DNA of 58,871 bases. Source: Alphaproteobacteria bacterium (GTDB taxonomy: Bacteria; Pseudomonadota; Alphaproteobacteria; Caulobacterales; Caulobacteraceae). This document shows positions 36,442 to 45,276 of this stretch, piece after piece (position 1 is the first letter of the stretch; each line of letters begins with the position of its first letter). The notes beneath the pieces are model-generated. The model ran no database searches and had not been told where the DNA came from. It worked only from the letters and a program-made list of their open reading frames with translations. A program made the position numbers and the translations under genes. The stretch is from the NCBI GenBank assembly GCA_018826515.1, contig JAHKAM010000053.1, positions 1 through 58,871 of the forward strand, in the 5' to 3' direction.

Positions 36442-37869
36442 ATGGACAGCATGACCCATTTCAAATCCATCGACCCCGCCACCGGCGAAACCGTCTGGGA
36501 GGGCGCCGCCGCCCCGGCCGCCGAGGTCCAGGCCGCGACCGACCGCGCCCGCGCCGCCTTCCCCGACTGGGCCGATCGCCCGCGTCAGGACCGCATCGAC
36601 GCCGTCAAACGCTATCAGGCCGTGCTGAAGACCCGCGCCCCGCAGATGGCCGAAGCCATCAGCCGCGAGACCGGCAAGGCCCTCTGGGAGACCACCGCCG
36701 AACTCGGCGCCATGGCCGGCAAGGTCGACATCTCCATCCGCGCCTATGACGAACGCACCGGCGAACGCACCGCCGAGACCGGTTTCGGCCACGCCACCCT
36801 GCGCCACCGCCCGCACGGCGTGGCGGCGGTGCTGGGCCCGTTCAACTTCCCCGGCCACCTGCCCAACGGCCATATCGTCCCGGCCCTGCTGGCCGGCGAC
36901 ACCATCGTGTTCAAGCCGTCCGAGGAGACCCCCCTCATCGGCCAGCTGATGGCCGAGGCCTTTGCCGAGGCCGATCTGCCCGAGGGCGTGGTCAATGTCG
37001 TCCAGGGCGGCCGCGACACGGGCGCGGCCCTGCTGGACAGCGGCATCGACGCCTTGATGTTCACCGGTTCGGGCGCGGCCGGGGCCCATTTCCGGCGCAA
37101 ATTCGCCGACGATCCGCACGTTATCCTCGCGCTGGAGCTGGGCGGCAACAATCCGCTGGTGGTCTGGGACGCGGCCGACGCCGCGGCCGTGGCCGGGATC
37201 GTGGTCCAGTCCGCCTTCGTCACCACCGGCCAGCGCTGCTCCTGCGCCCGCCGCCTGATCGTACCGGAAGGGCCGCAGGGCGACGCCATCGTCGCCGCCG
37301 TCGACGCCATGGTCGACCGGCTGATCCTCGCCCCCTGGAACTCGACCCCCGAACCCTATGCCGGGCCGCTGATCTCGGTGAAGGCGGCGGAGGCGGCGCT
37401 GAAGGCCCTGCAGGACCGGATCGACATGGGCGCCCGGGTGATCCGCGCCTCCGGCCCGGTCGACAACCTGCCCGGCGCCTTCGTCAAACCCGCCATCATC
37501 GACGTCACCGGCGTCGATGTCCCCGACGAGGAGATGTTCGGCCCCTTCCTGTCGGTCACCCGCGTGGCCAGTTTCGACGCCGCCATCGCCGAAGCCAACG
37601 CCACCCGCTACGGCCTGTCCGCCGGCCTGGTCAGCGACGACCCGGCCAATTGGGAGCATTTCATCCGCCGCATCCGCGCCGGCGTCGTCAACTTCAACCG
37701 CCCGACCACCGGCGCCGCCGGCGACATGCCCTTCGGCGGCCTCGGGGCCAGCGGCAATCACCGGCCGTCAGCGTATTACGCGGCCGACTACTGCGCCTAT
37801 CCAGTGGCCAGCTTCGAGGCCGGGGCGGTGAAGAATATCGAGGGTGAAATCAAGGGGCTGCGGACGTGA
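36442..37869 (+). CDS. astD: Succinylglutamate-semialdehyde dehydrogenase AstD
   Basis: A 475-residue NAD(P)-dependent aldehyde dehydrogenase. Catalytic Glu is in ALELGGNNPLVVWD and catalytic Cys in TTGQRCSCARRL; PFNFPGHLPNGHI and TGSGAAGAHF shape the nucleotide site. The N-terminal half resembles AstD rather than betaine or succinate semialdehyde enzymes, and its position between astA and astB settles the name. It oxidises N-succinylglutamate semialdehyde to N-succinylglutamate. ATG 36442 was chosen; 36451 is a near alternative. Its TGA overlaps the GTG of astB. Confidence 0.93.
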   Translation: MDSMTHFKSIDPATGETVWEGAAAPAAEVQAATDRARAAFPDWADRPRQDRIDAVKRYQAVLKTRAPQMAEAISRETGKALWETTAELGAMAGKVDISIRAYDERTGERTAETGFGHATLRHRPHGVAAVLGPFNFPGHLPNGHIVPALLAGDTIVFKPSEETPLIGQLMAEAFAEADLPEGVVNVVQGGRDTGAALLDSGIDALMFTGSGAAGAHFRRKFADDPHVILALELGGNNPLVVWDAADAAAVAGIVVQSAFVTTGQRCSCARRLIVPEGPQGDAIVAAVDAMVDRLILAPWNSTPEPYAGPLISVKAAEAALKALQDRIDMGARVIRASGPVDNLPGAFVKPAIIDVTGVDVPDEEMFGPFLSVTRVASFDAAIAEANATRYGLSAGLVSDDPANWEHFIRRIRAGVVNFNRPTTGAAGDMPFGGLGASGNHRPSAYYAADYCAYPVASFEAGAVKNIEGEIKGLRT

Positions 37870-39206
37870 GCTCATCCGCCGTCGAAGCCAATGCCGACGG
37901 TCTGATCGGCCCGACCCATTCCTATGCGGGTCTCTCCCCCGGCAACCTCGCCTCCAGCCTGAACAAGGGCGAGGCCTCCAACCCGCGCGCGGCCGTGCTG
38001 CAGGGCCTCGACAAGATGAAGACGCTGGCCGACCTCGGCCTGCCGCAATACGTCCTGCCGCCGCACGAGCGGCCGAACATCCCCTTCCTGCGCAGCCTCG
38101 GCTTCACCGGCACGGACGCCCGCGCGCTGGAACAGGCCTGGAAGGACGCGCCCAGCTTCGCCGCCGCCGCCTGCTCCGCCTCCCCCATGTGGGCCGCCAA
38201 CGCCGCCACGGTGACCCCCAGCGCCGACAGCGCCGACGGCCGGGTGCATTTCACCCCCGCCAATCTGGTCACCAACCTGCACCGCTCGCTTGAGCATGAG
38301 CAGACGAAGCGGGCGCTGGACGCCCTGTTCCCCGACCCGGCCCGGTTCGCCGTCCACGACGCCCTGCCCTCCGTGGCCCATCTCGCCGACGAGGGCGCGG
38401 CCAACCACGTCCGCCTGTGCGCCGACCATGGCGAGCCGGGCGTCAACCTGCTGGTCTGGGGTCGAGAGGCCTTCGAACCGTGGGCCGACGCCTTCCCTGC
38501 CCGCCAGACGCGCGAAGCATCCGACGCCGTCGCCCTTCGCCACGGAGCCTCGGGCGTCGTTCTGGCCCGTCAGTCGCGGGCCGCCATCGCCGGCGGCACC
38601 TTCCACAATGACGTGGTCTGCGTCGGGGCGCTGCAGACCCTGTTCTTCCACGAGCTTGCCTTCGAGGACACGGCCGGCGCCAAGGCCGCCATCCGCGCCG
38701 CCGCCGGCGACCGTTTCGAGCCGGTCTTCGTCGAGGTCTCGGCCGCCGACCTGCCGCTGGCCGACGCCATCTCCAGCTATCTGTTCAACTCCATGCTGGT
38801 CCAGATCCCGGGCGAGGACCGCCTGACCCTGATCTGCCCGACCGAGACCCGCGACAACGCCCGCAGCCATGCGGTCGCCGAACGGCTCGCCGCCTCCAAC
38901 GGCCCCATCGGCCGGGTCGAATATGTCGATGTGCGCCAGTCGATGCGCAACGGCGGCGGCCCCGCCTGCCTGCGCCTGCGCGTGGTCCTGACCGAGACGG
39001 AACAGGCCGCGGCCAACCCGGCCATGCGGCTGACCGACGCCCTGCACGCCCGTCTGTCGGCCTGGGGCGGCAAACACTACCGCGACCGCCTGACCCCGGC
39101 CGATCTCGCCGATCCGGCCCTGCTGGACGAGAGCCGCGCGGCGCTGGACGAACTCACCGGCCTTCTGGGTCTTGGCGTCGGCTTCTATCCGTTCCAGAAA
39201 GTCTGA
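37866..39206 (+). CDS. astB: N-succinylarginine dihydrolase AstB
   Basis: The 446-residue enzyme belongs to the amidinotransferase-like superfamily. It carries GLIGPTHSYAGLSPGNLASSLN, MWAANAATVTPS, FFHELAFED with catalytic Glu, and GGPACLRLRVVL with the Cys nucleophile. It hydrolyses N2-succinylarginine to succinylornithine, CO2 and two ammonia molecules. GTG 37866 overlaps the astD stop by four bases. The AST pathway steps for succinylornithine transamination (AstC) and desuccinylation (AstE) are not encoded in this window. Confidence 0.95.
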   Translation: MSSSAVEANADGLIGPTHSYAGLSPGNLASSLNKGEASNPRAAVLQGLDKMKTLADLGLPQYVLPPHERPNIPFLRSLGFTGTDARALEQAWKDAPSFAAAACSASPMWAANAATVTPSADSADGRVHFTPANLVTNLHRSLEHEQTKRALDALFPDPARFAVHDALPSVAHLADEGAANHVRLCADHGEPGVNLLVWGREAFEPWADAFPARQTREASDAVALRHGASGVVLARQSRAAIAGGTFHNDVVCVGALQTLFFHELAFEDTAGAKAAIRAAAGDRFEPVFVEVSAADLPLADAISSYLFNSMLVQIPGEDRLTLICPTETRDNARSHAVAERLAASNGPIGRVEYVDVRQSMRNGGGPACLRLRVVLTETEQAAANPAMRLTDALHARLSAWGGKHYRDRLTPADLADPALLDESRAALDELTGLLGLGVGFYPFQKV

Positions 39207-39222
39207 AGAACGGAGACCCGTG

Positions 39223-39669
39223 ATGGCTCAAAACCCGGCCTTGATCGTCGGCGGCGTCCTGAGCGCGGCGGCCTCTGTTCTCCATCTCGCCGTCATCGTG
39301 GGCGGACCGGACTGGTACCGGTTCTTCGGCGCCGGCGAGCGAATGGCGCGTCTTGCGGAACAGGGCTCCTGGACGCCGGTGGTCATCACCGTGGGCATCG
39401 CCAGCGTCCTGGCGATCTGGGCGGCCTACGCCTTTTCCGGCGGCGGACTGATCCCCCGCCTGCCCCTGCTTCGCACCGCACTGGTGCTGATCTCCGCGGT
39501 CTATCTGCTGCGCGGTCTGGTGCTGGTCCCTGCCCTCGTGTCGAATCCCGGAGGGGTCACGCCCTTTGTGATCTGGAGTTCGCTGATCGTGCTGGTTTAC
39601 GGCCTGGCCTATGCGATCGGTACCTGGACGGCGTGGCCCGCGCTTTCGGTACGAGCCGGCTCGGCCTGA
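39223..39669 (+). CDS. Small four-helix membrane protein, unknown function
   Basis: A 148-residue protein from ATG 39223, which has CGGAGA at good distance, 16 bp after astB. Four hydrophobic segments lie at about residues 6-23, 48-65, 78-100 and 110-130. No known signature is seen. Its TGA overlaps the ATG of the next gene (TGATG), so both are coupled and may belong to the ast transcript. The longer frame from 39172 reads back into astB and is not needed. Confidence 0.68.
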   Translation: MAQNPALIVGGVLSAAASVLHLAVIVGGPDWYRFFGAGERMARLAEQGSWTPVVITVGIASVLAIWAAYAFSGGGLIPRLPLLRTALVLISAVYLLRGLVLVPALVSNPGGVTPFVIWSSLIVLVYGLAYAIGTWTAWPALSVRAGSA

Positions 39670-40232
39670 TGGCACCGGCCGCCGGTCCCGTCTTCACCCC
39701 CCGCATCGCCACCGAGGCCGACATCCCCGGGCTGGTGGCGCTGATGGACCGGTCGATCGCCGGCCCGCTCGCCGCCTTCCTGACGCCGGACCAGATCGCC
39801 GCCAGCCGCAAGCTGATGGGAATCGACAGCCAGCTGATCGCCGACCGCACCTATTTCATCGTCGAGACCGACGGCGTCATGGCCGGCTGCGGCGGCTGGA
39901 GCGGCCGGATCACCGAATACGGCGGCGACCACACCCCCGGCCGGACGCCGGCGCCCCTGACCCCCGGCGTCGACGCGGCCCGCATCCGCGCCATGTACAC
40001 CGCGCCCGGGTTCGTCCGTCGGGGCGTCGGCCGGTTGATCCTCAGCCTGTGCGAAGAGGCCGCCCGCGCCGCCGGCTACGACCGCGCCGAACTGGTCGCC
40101 ACAATGGGCGGCGAGCCGCTGTATCGCGCGGCCGGTTATGTCGAGATCGAGCGCTTCGAGGACGACCGCGGCGGCACACCCGTGCCGCTGGTCCGGATGG
40201 GCAAGCGGCTGACGGCTGACCCTTCCCGCTAG
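39669..40232 (+). CDS. GNAT family N-acetyltransferase
   Basis: The 187-residue GNAT enzyme has a motif A loop in the order IRAMYTAPGFVRRGVGRLILSLC and a following helix plus TMGGEPLYRAAGYVEIERF. It begins inside the stop codon of the membrane protein gene (TGATG), so the two are coupled. The substrate is unknown; position after the ast genes is compatible with, but does not show, an amino acid or amine target. Confidence 0.82.
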   Translation: MAPAAGPVFTPRIATEADIPGLVALMDRSIAGPLAAFLTPDQIAASRKLMGIDSQLIADRTYFIVETDGVMAGCGGWSGRITEYGGDHTPGRTPAPLTPGVDAARIRAMYTAPGFVRRGVGRLILSLCEEAARAAGYDRAELVATMGGEPLYRAAGYVEIERFEDDRGGTPVPLVRMGKRLTADPSR

Positions 40233-40261
40233 CCCGACCAGGTCCGTGGGCCGGCATTAGG

Positions 40262-40297
40262 GGGAGCCGCGCCCGTCCGGCGCGCTCGCCGGCTCCC
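40262..40297. terminator. GC-rich hairpin between convergent genes
   Basis: GGGAGCCG (40262-40269) pairs with CGGCTCCC (40290-40297) around 20 bases that can fold further (GCGCC with GGCGC). It lies between the convergent acetyltransferase and CPBP genes. No T-run follows on either strand, so it may be a factor-assisted terminator. Confidence 0.4.
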
Positions 40298-40299
40298 GG

Positions 40300-41181
40300 T
40301 CAGGACTTGCGCGGCCGTAGAAGGAACGCGATCCCGACCAGGAAGAGGACGCTGCAGATCCAGCTGCCTTCCGGACCAACCGCGCCGCCCGTCAGACTGT
40401 CAGGGCCTTGCGGGATCACGCGAACCAGCAGGGCCGGCAGGTCGACCACAAAACCGGTGACCGGCAGCCCGAACCCGATCGAGAGCAGCCAGTTCCAGCC
40501 GATGTGCCATCCCATGACGCCCCAGATGTTCCCCGCACGGATCGCCCAGGCGCAGGCGAAGGCCGAGAAAGTGAACGAGCTCATCATGATCAGCCAGTGC
40601 TGGTTCGGCGACCAGTGCAGGAAGGTGAAGACCAGGGACGTGAGAACAACAGCGATCGGCAGGCCCAGCTTGCGGGTCACGGCGGACAGCAACCAGCCAC
40701 GGAACATGAACTCCTCGACGCCGGCCTGAACGACAAAGCACAGGAACAGGATGCCTATGCTGCCCATCGCAGTCGGCGAAGCGAGCGCCGGCCCCGCGCC
40801 GGCGACGGAATATCCTCCCGCCAGCCCGACAGCGGCGACAAGGAACAGGATCATGAGGCAACCGGTCAGCACGCCGCCGAACAGGGTCTTGATCGGAGCC
40901 GGGCCCGTCAGGCCGACAGTCGAAAGGGGCCGCCGTTCGACCAGCCAGACCCAGGCCAGGATCAACAGGCCGTTGAAGGCGAACGGGATCAGCAGGAATG
41001 CATAAAAGCCGACCAGGCCTACCGGGTCGCCCTCGGCGTCCTCCAGCCCGAGGCTCTTCATCCACGGGGATGTTCCCAGCAGGGACGCCACCACGAAGGC
41101 GATGCACAGGAAGGGCGACAGGAGGCCCCAGGGCAGCCAGCCCCGGTGTGCTTCCGGCGAGAAGATGATTTTCGAGGTCAT
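40300..41181 (-). CDS. CPBP family intramembrane metalloprotease
   Basis: The 293-residue product has about eight membrane helices and the CPBP (Abi/CAAX-protease) motifs: EEFMFRGWLL, FTFLHW with the metal-binding His, and GWHIGWNW. Related proteins cleave membrane or prenylated substrates, or serve in bacteriocin self-immunity. The start is ATG 41181; TTG 41187 is possible. It lies 22 bp after the AraC regulator on the same strand and may be its partner in one transcript. The substrate is unknown. Confidence 0.82.
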   Translation of the reverse strand: MTSKIIFSPEAHRGWLPWGLLSPFLCIAFVVASLLGTSPWMKSLGLEDAEGDPVGLVGFYAFLLIPFAFNGLLILAWVWLVERRPLSTVGLTGPAPIKTLFGGVLTGCLMILFLVAAVGLAGGYSVAGAGPALASPTAMGSIGILFLCFVVQAGVEEFMFRGWLLSAVTRKLGLPIAVVLTSLVFTFLHWSPNQHWLIMMSSFTFSAFACAWAIRAGNIWGVMGWHIGWNWLLSIGFGLPVTGFVVDLPALLVRVIPQGPDSLTGGAVGPEGSWICSVLFLVGIAFLLRPRKS

Positions 41182-41203
41182 GCCCAACGGTAGGGCGCTG
41201 GTC

Positions 41204-42025
41204 TCAGGCGCGGATAGAATGATCGTGCGCGGACTTGATCGTCCTGACCCAGACCTTTGGCGCGAGACCGTAGGTGTCGCGGAACTGGCGACCGAAATGG
41301 CTCTGGTCCGAGAACCCGCAGGCGGCGGCGACCTCGGCGCCCGTCCGGCCCTCCAACAGCATGCCTTGCGCCTTCTCCAGTCGGCGCAGGATCAGGTAGC
41401 GGTAGGGACTGGAGCCGAACATGGCGCGAAAATCGCGCGACAGCTGCCAGCGGTCGTGACCGGTCGCCTGCTCAAGTTCGCGGAGCGAGAACGCCTCGTC
41501 CAGACAGGAGTGGATATAGTCCCGGGCCGTCCTGGCTGCTTCCCGGTTGGCGCGCCTGATTACCCCCCCACCGCCGGATATGGCTTCGAGCGCGCCCGCG
41601 ATCCCGACCAGGGCGTCCTGGTATTCCAGCAGCGCCAGCGGACGATCGTAATCCGCCAGCAGGCCGTTCACGGCCGCGGCGAGGCGGGCGTCGTCGGACA
41701 CCCCGCCATCGACAAGCGGCAGGGTTCGACCGCCCAGGACCTCCTGGATATCCGTCGGCCGGACATAGGCCGTCCGGTAGCGGAAGGACTCGCCGTCGCC
41801 AGACCGGCCGTCATGGCGCTCATCCGGATGAAGCACGACCAGTTGGCCCGGCAGCGAGTGACGGGTTTCGCCGCGGTAGTCGAAACTCTGAACGCCTTTG
41901 AGAGTCACGCCCACCGCATAGGTATCGTGGCGGTGCGGGCCGAAGGCGGCGCCCGTGAAACAGGCCTCGATCCGGTCGATATCGCCGGGCGCTCTGAACA
42001 GCCAGTTCTGCACGACGTCGGCCAA
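41204..42025 (-). CDS. AraC family transcriptional regulator
   Basis: The 273-residue regulator has an N-terminal cupin-type domain (HRHDTYAVGVTLKGVQSFDYRGET) that may bind a ligand, and a C-terminal AraC domain with two helix-turn-helix units (FSLRELEQATGHDRWQLSRDFRAMF and AEVAAACGFSDQSHFGRQFRDTYG). The start is TTG 42025, which has GGAAGGGAG at ideal distance. It reads towards the CPBP gene 22 bp downstream. Sixty or so bases beyond its start lies the end of the LytTR gene on the same strand. The ligand is unknown. Confidence 0.87.
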   Translation of the reverse strand: MADVVQNWLFRAPGDIDRIEACFTGAAFGPHRHDTYAVGVTLKGVQSFDYRGETRHSLPGQLVVLHPDERHDGRSGDGESFRYRTAYVRPTDIQEVLGGRTLPLVDGGVSDDARLAAAVNGLLADYDRPLALLEYQDALVGIAGALEAISGGGGVIRRANREAARTARDYIHSCLDEAFSLRELEQATGHDRWQLSRDFRAMFGSSPYRYLILRRLEKAQGMLLEGRTGAEVAAACGFSDQSHFGRQFRDTYGLAPKVWVRTIKSAHDHSIRA

Positions 42026-42105
42026 GCCCGACTCCCTTCCGCCTGTAGGCGCCGCCGCATGAAAGCACGGTCCGGGCGATCAGGGGCATGAACTCGCCGT
42101 CACTT

Positions 42106-43101
42106 TCAGGAAATCACCGCAACAGACTGATTACGCACACCTGGTGGGTTCTTGAGTCGCGCCAGGGCTTCCGGGAAGCGGCGCGACAGGGGTACGCGGA
42201 CCTCGCCCAGTTCGATCGTCCAGTCGCCGGAGCCGTCGGGGACCAGGCCGGTGACCCGCGCGGCATTGACCAGCCACGACCGGTGTGCCCGGACAAAGCC
42301 ATAGGCTTCGAGCTCCACCTCGATCGCGCCCAGGGTGGCGCGCATCAGGGGCCGTCGGCCGTCGGCCAGCCGGAATTCGACGTAGTTTCCGGCCGAGGAG
42401 ACGGCCAGGATCTCGCCCACCGGCGCGCGAAGGATCCGGGCTCCGTCGCGGATGTCGAAACTGACCGGGCGCAGCGTCGGCTGCTCCGGCCGGCGCAGGC
42501 GGCGCAGGATCCAGAACAGGCCGACGAACGCCGCGTAGCTGATCAGGTCCTTGCGGAACTCATAGAGATAGACCTCGCCCGCGGGCCCCGGCTCGTATGG
42601 CCCAGCATCAGCCCAGCCGTAGATGGCCAGCCGCAGGCTCATCATGCCGAGAACGTGCAGGGCGCTCCAGATCGCCGCCACGGCCAGGTGGACCCCGGCG
42701 AAGGCGGCCCGCGCGCGCCAGCCGTCGCGCATCATGTCGGGCGGCGCGCCGGCGGTGCTGAGCCACGGCAGCCAGGCCAGAAGCACCACGACAATGGCGC
42801 TGGTCGCCTCCCAGACCCACGGCTTCCAGGCGGCGACCTCGGGATTGTCGACCTGGACGGTCAGGGCGTTGACGACGGTGACCGCCGCGGCGCCGACGGC
42901 GATGACCAGGGCGCCGATCATCAGGTCGCGCCCCTCGATCCCGCGCAGCCGCTCCAGCCCGCCCTCGATCAGGCCGCCCGTCCCGCGAGCCGCGCCGCCC
43001 GTCCCTGACCCGCCGCGCGCGTCCCTCGCCGGCGGCCGACCGCCCCGTTGTTCTTGCGCCGGCCGGTCGGGCGGCGACGATCGCGAAACCGCATCGCTCA
43101 T
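42106..43101 (-). CDS. Membrane-anchored LytTR family DNA-binding protein
   Basis: A 331-residue protein with a Gly/Arg/Pro-rich disordered N-terminus, four membrane helices (about residues 61-82, 95-115, 132-155 and 185-200) and a C-terminal LytTR domain (FDIRDGARILRAPVGEILAVSSAG then YVEFRLADGR, and VRAHRSWLVNAARVTGLV). Membrane-bound LytTR regulators act without a classical receiver, binding DNA from the membrane. Its ATG at 43101 stands 14 bp from the start of the divergent acyltransferase gene, so both promoters must lie inside coding sequence. The likely target is that neighbouring gene. Confidence 0.8.
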   Translation of the reverse strand: MSDAVSRSSPPDRPAQEQRGGRPPARDARGGSGTGGAARGTGGLIEGGLERLRGIEGRDLMIGALVIAVGAAAVTVVNALTVQVDNPEVAAWKPWVWEATSAIVVVLLAWLPWLSTAGAPPDMMRDGWRARAAFAGVHLAVAAIWSALHVLGMMSLRLAIYGWADAGPYEPGPAGEVYLYEFRKDLISYAAFVGLFWILRRLRRPEQPTLRPVSFDIRDGARILRAPVGEILAVSSAGNYVEFRLADGRRPLMRATLGAIEVELEAYGFVRAHRSWLVNAARVTGLVPDGSGDWTIELGEVRVPLSRRFPEALARLKNPPGVRNQSVAVIS

Positions 43102-43114
43102 GGAGTTCCCGCCC

Positions 43115-44353
43115 GTGTCATCCCTTCCCCTCGCCCCCGCGCCGGATCGCCGCCACGACCTCGACTGGATCCGCGTCGGAGCCTTCCTGCTGCTGATTCT
43201 GTACCACGTCGGCATGTTCTACGTGCCGTGGGACTGGCACGTGAAGTCCAGCCATGAGGTTCCAGCGCTGGAGCCGATCATGCAGCTGACCAATCCGTGG
43301 CGGCTGACCCTGCTCTTCCTCGTGTCCGGCGCCGCGACGCGCTTCCTCGCCGACAGCCTCGCCCGCGACAATCGACTCGGCGCCGCGCGCCTGGCCGGAT
43401 CGCGCGCTCTCAGGCTCCTCCCGCCCCTGCTGTTCGCCATGTTCGTGATCGTGCCGCCGCAAAGCTACTACGAGATCGTCGAGGCGGTCGGGCGACTGGC
43501 CCCCCAGCCCGACGCCTATCACAACACCTTCACCGCCGACTTCTGGGTCCGCTACGCCACGGCCTCGGGAAACTGGTGCGACGCGGACGGCTGTCTGATC
43601 ACCCCGACCTGGAACCACATGTGGTTCGTGGCCTATCTGCTGGTCTACAGCCTGATCCTCGCCGGTCTGCTGGCGCTCTCCTTCGGTCGCCTGCGCGTCC
43701 TCGGCGGGCCGCTGGAGCGTGGACTGCAGGGCTGGGGGCTGCTGGTCTGGCCCATCATCTTCCTCGCCCTGATCCGCTGGAGCCTGGCCTACCGGTTCGA
43801 GATCACCCACGACCTGGTTAACGACTGGTACAACCACGCCCTGTCGTTCAGCGCCTTCCTGTTCGGCTTCCTGACGGCCCGGTCAGAGGTCCTGCGCGAG
43901 AGCTTCATCCGCCTGCGCTGGCCCGCGCTGATCCTCGGCCTGATCGCCTGGGCCGCCTGGGCCGGCTACGCCTGGGAGTTTCGCGCCGACGACGCCATGC
44001 CGGCCGTGGCCCTGCGTCGCGCCATGCGGTTCGTCTATGCGGCCGACCAGTGGGCCTTCATCGCCGCCATTCTCGGCTTCGGCGCCCGATACCTGAACCG
44101 CGGCGGCCCCGTGCTGCGCTATCTGACCATCGGGGTCTTCCCCTTCTACATCATCCACCAGACCACCATCGTCGTGGTCGGCCATCACCTGGCGCAGCTG
44201 GGACTACCGCTGGCCATCGAGGCGGGCGTGCTGATCGCCGCCACCTTCGCCGCCTGCTTCCTGACCTATGAAGTGGCGCGACGGCTCGGGTGGGCGGGCC
44301 TGCTGCTGGGCGTCCGCCCTCAGGCCGCGAACCGCCCGCCGCGGGCCGCATAG
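43115..44353 (+). CDS. Acyltransferase family 3 membrane protein
   Basis: A 412-residue protein with about ten membrane helices. The start HDLDWIRVGAFLLLILYHVGMFYV has the helix-1 Asp and His typical of acyltransferase family 3 (OpgC/OafA-like), followed by WRLTLLFLVSGAATRF. These enzymes move acyl groups across or at the membrane onto sugars, glucans or lipids. GTG 43115, with TGGAG nine bases before it, is preferred to ATG 43100, which has no ribosome site. The 3' end overlaps the convergent phhA by 34 bp. Pairing with a membrane LytTR regulator suggests a shared envelope role. Confidence 0.82.
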   Translation: MSSLPLAPAPDRRHDLDWIRVGAFLLLILYHVGMFYVPWDWHVKSSHEVPALEPIMQLTNPWRLTLLFLVSGAATRFLADSLARDNRLGAARLAGSRALRLLPPLLFAMFVIVPPQSYYEIVEAVGRLAPQPDAYHNTFTADFWVRYATASGNWCDADGCLITPTWNHMWFVAYLLVYSLILAGLLALSFGRLRVLGGPLERGLQGWGLLVWPIIFLALIRWSLAYRFEITHDLVNDWYNHALSFSAFLFGFLTARSEVLRESFIRLRWPALILGLIAWAAWAGYAWEFRADDAMPAVALRRAMRFVYAADQWAFIAAILGFGARYLNRGGPVLRYLTIGVFPFYIIHQTTIVVVGHHLAQLGLPLAIEAGVLIAATFAACFLTYEVARRLGWAGLLLGVRPQAANRPPRAA

Positions 44354-45195
44354 GCCTGGGTGCCGCGGGTGAAGACCCGGTCGGACGGCAGGATGGCGTC
44401 GATGGCGATGTCCTCGGCGCCCTTCAGCCGGTCATAGATCGGGCCGAAGTCCTGCAGCGTCTCCTGCTTCAGCTGTTCGATGGACTCGATGACGAAATAG
44501 ACCTGCTGGAAATCGTCGATCCGGTACAGGGTCCGCATCACCCGCTCGAGGTCGAAGCCCAGCCGGTTGGGCGAGGGATCCTCCAGCGAGAAGACGCTCT
44601 CGGTCGCCGAGGAGACGATGCCCGCGCCGTAGATCCGCAGCCCGCCCGCATCCTGCATCAGGCCGAACTCGACGGTGTACCAGTACAGCCGGGCCAGATT
44701 CTGCAGCACGCCCATCGAGGCCGCCCGCTGCCCGCCCTTGCCATAGGCCTCCATATAGGCGGCGAAATCGGGGTCGGACAGCATCGGCACATGGCCGAAG
44801 ACATCGTGGAAGATGTCCGGCTCCTGCAGATAGTCCAGCTGGTCCGGCTTGCGGATGAACTGGCCCGAGGGGAAGCGGCGGTTGGCCAGATGGTCGAAGA
44901 ACACCTCGTCCGGCACCAGGCCGGGCACGCAGACCACGGTCCAGCCGGTCAGGGCCTCCAGCTTGGGGTTCATGACCTCGAAATCGGGGATGCCGCCGGT
45001 GTTCAGGTCCAGCGCCGTCAGCCCCTTCAGGAAGACGTCGGCGGCGCGGCCGGGCAGGATCTTCATCTGCCGGGCGTACAGCGTGTCCCAGGTCCGGTGT
45101 TCGACCTCGCTGTACGAAGCCCAGTCCTGCGGAATGGTCCAGTCGGCGGCGGCGCCTTCCGGCGGCGCGTCAAACACATGTTCGAAATCGGACAT
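44320..45195 (-). CDS. phhA: Phenylalanine 4-monooxygenase
   Basis: The 291-residue aromatic amino acid hydroxylase has the iron ligands of the bacterial enzyme: DIFHDVFGHVPML (His-x4-His) and WYTVEFGL (Glu). It turns phenylalanine into tyrosine with tetrahydrobiopterin and O2. The length fits monofunctional bacterial PhhA, with no regulatory ACT domain. It runs convergently into the acyltransferase gene by 34 bases. No pterin dehydratase (phhB) or tyrosine catabolic gene is next to it. Confidence 0.95.
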   Translation of the reverse strand: MSDFEHVFDAPPEGAAADWTIPQDWASYSEVEHRTWDTLYARQMKILPGRAADVFLKGLTALDLNTGGIPDFEVMNPKLEALTGWTVVCVPGLVPDEVFFDHLANRRFPSGQFIRKPDQLDYLQEPDIFHDVFGHVPMLSDPDFAAYMEAYGKGGQRAASMGVLQNLARLYWYTVEFGLMQDAGGLRIYGAGIVSSATESVFSLEDPSPNRLGFDLERVMRTLYRIDDFQQVYFVIESIEQLKQETLQDFGPIYDRLKGAEDIAIDAILPSDRVFTRGTQAYAARGGRFAA

Positions 45196-45276
45196 GAAAA
45201 CACTCCTGCAACCCGCGGGCTCTCAGGGGCCCTTGCCCTCAACCTAGGCCCGACCGGCCCGTCGCGCCAGCGCCGG

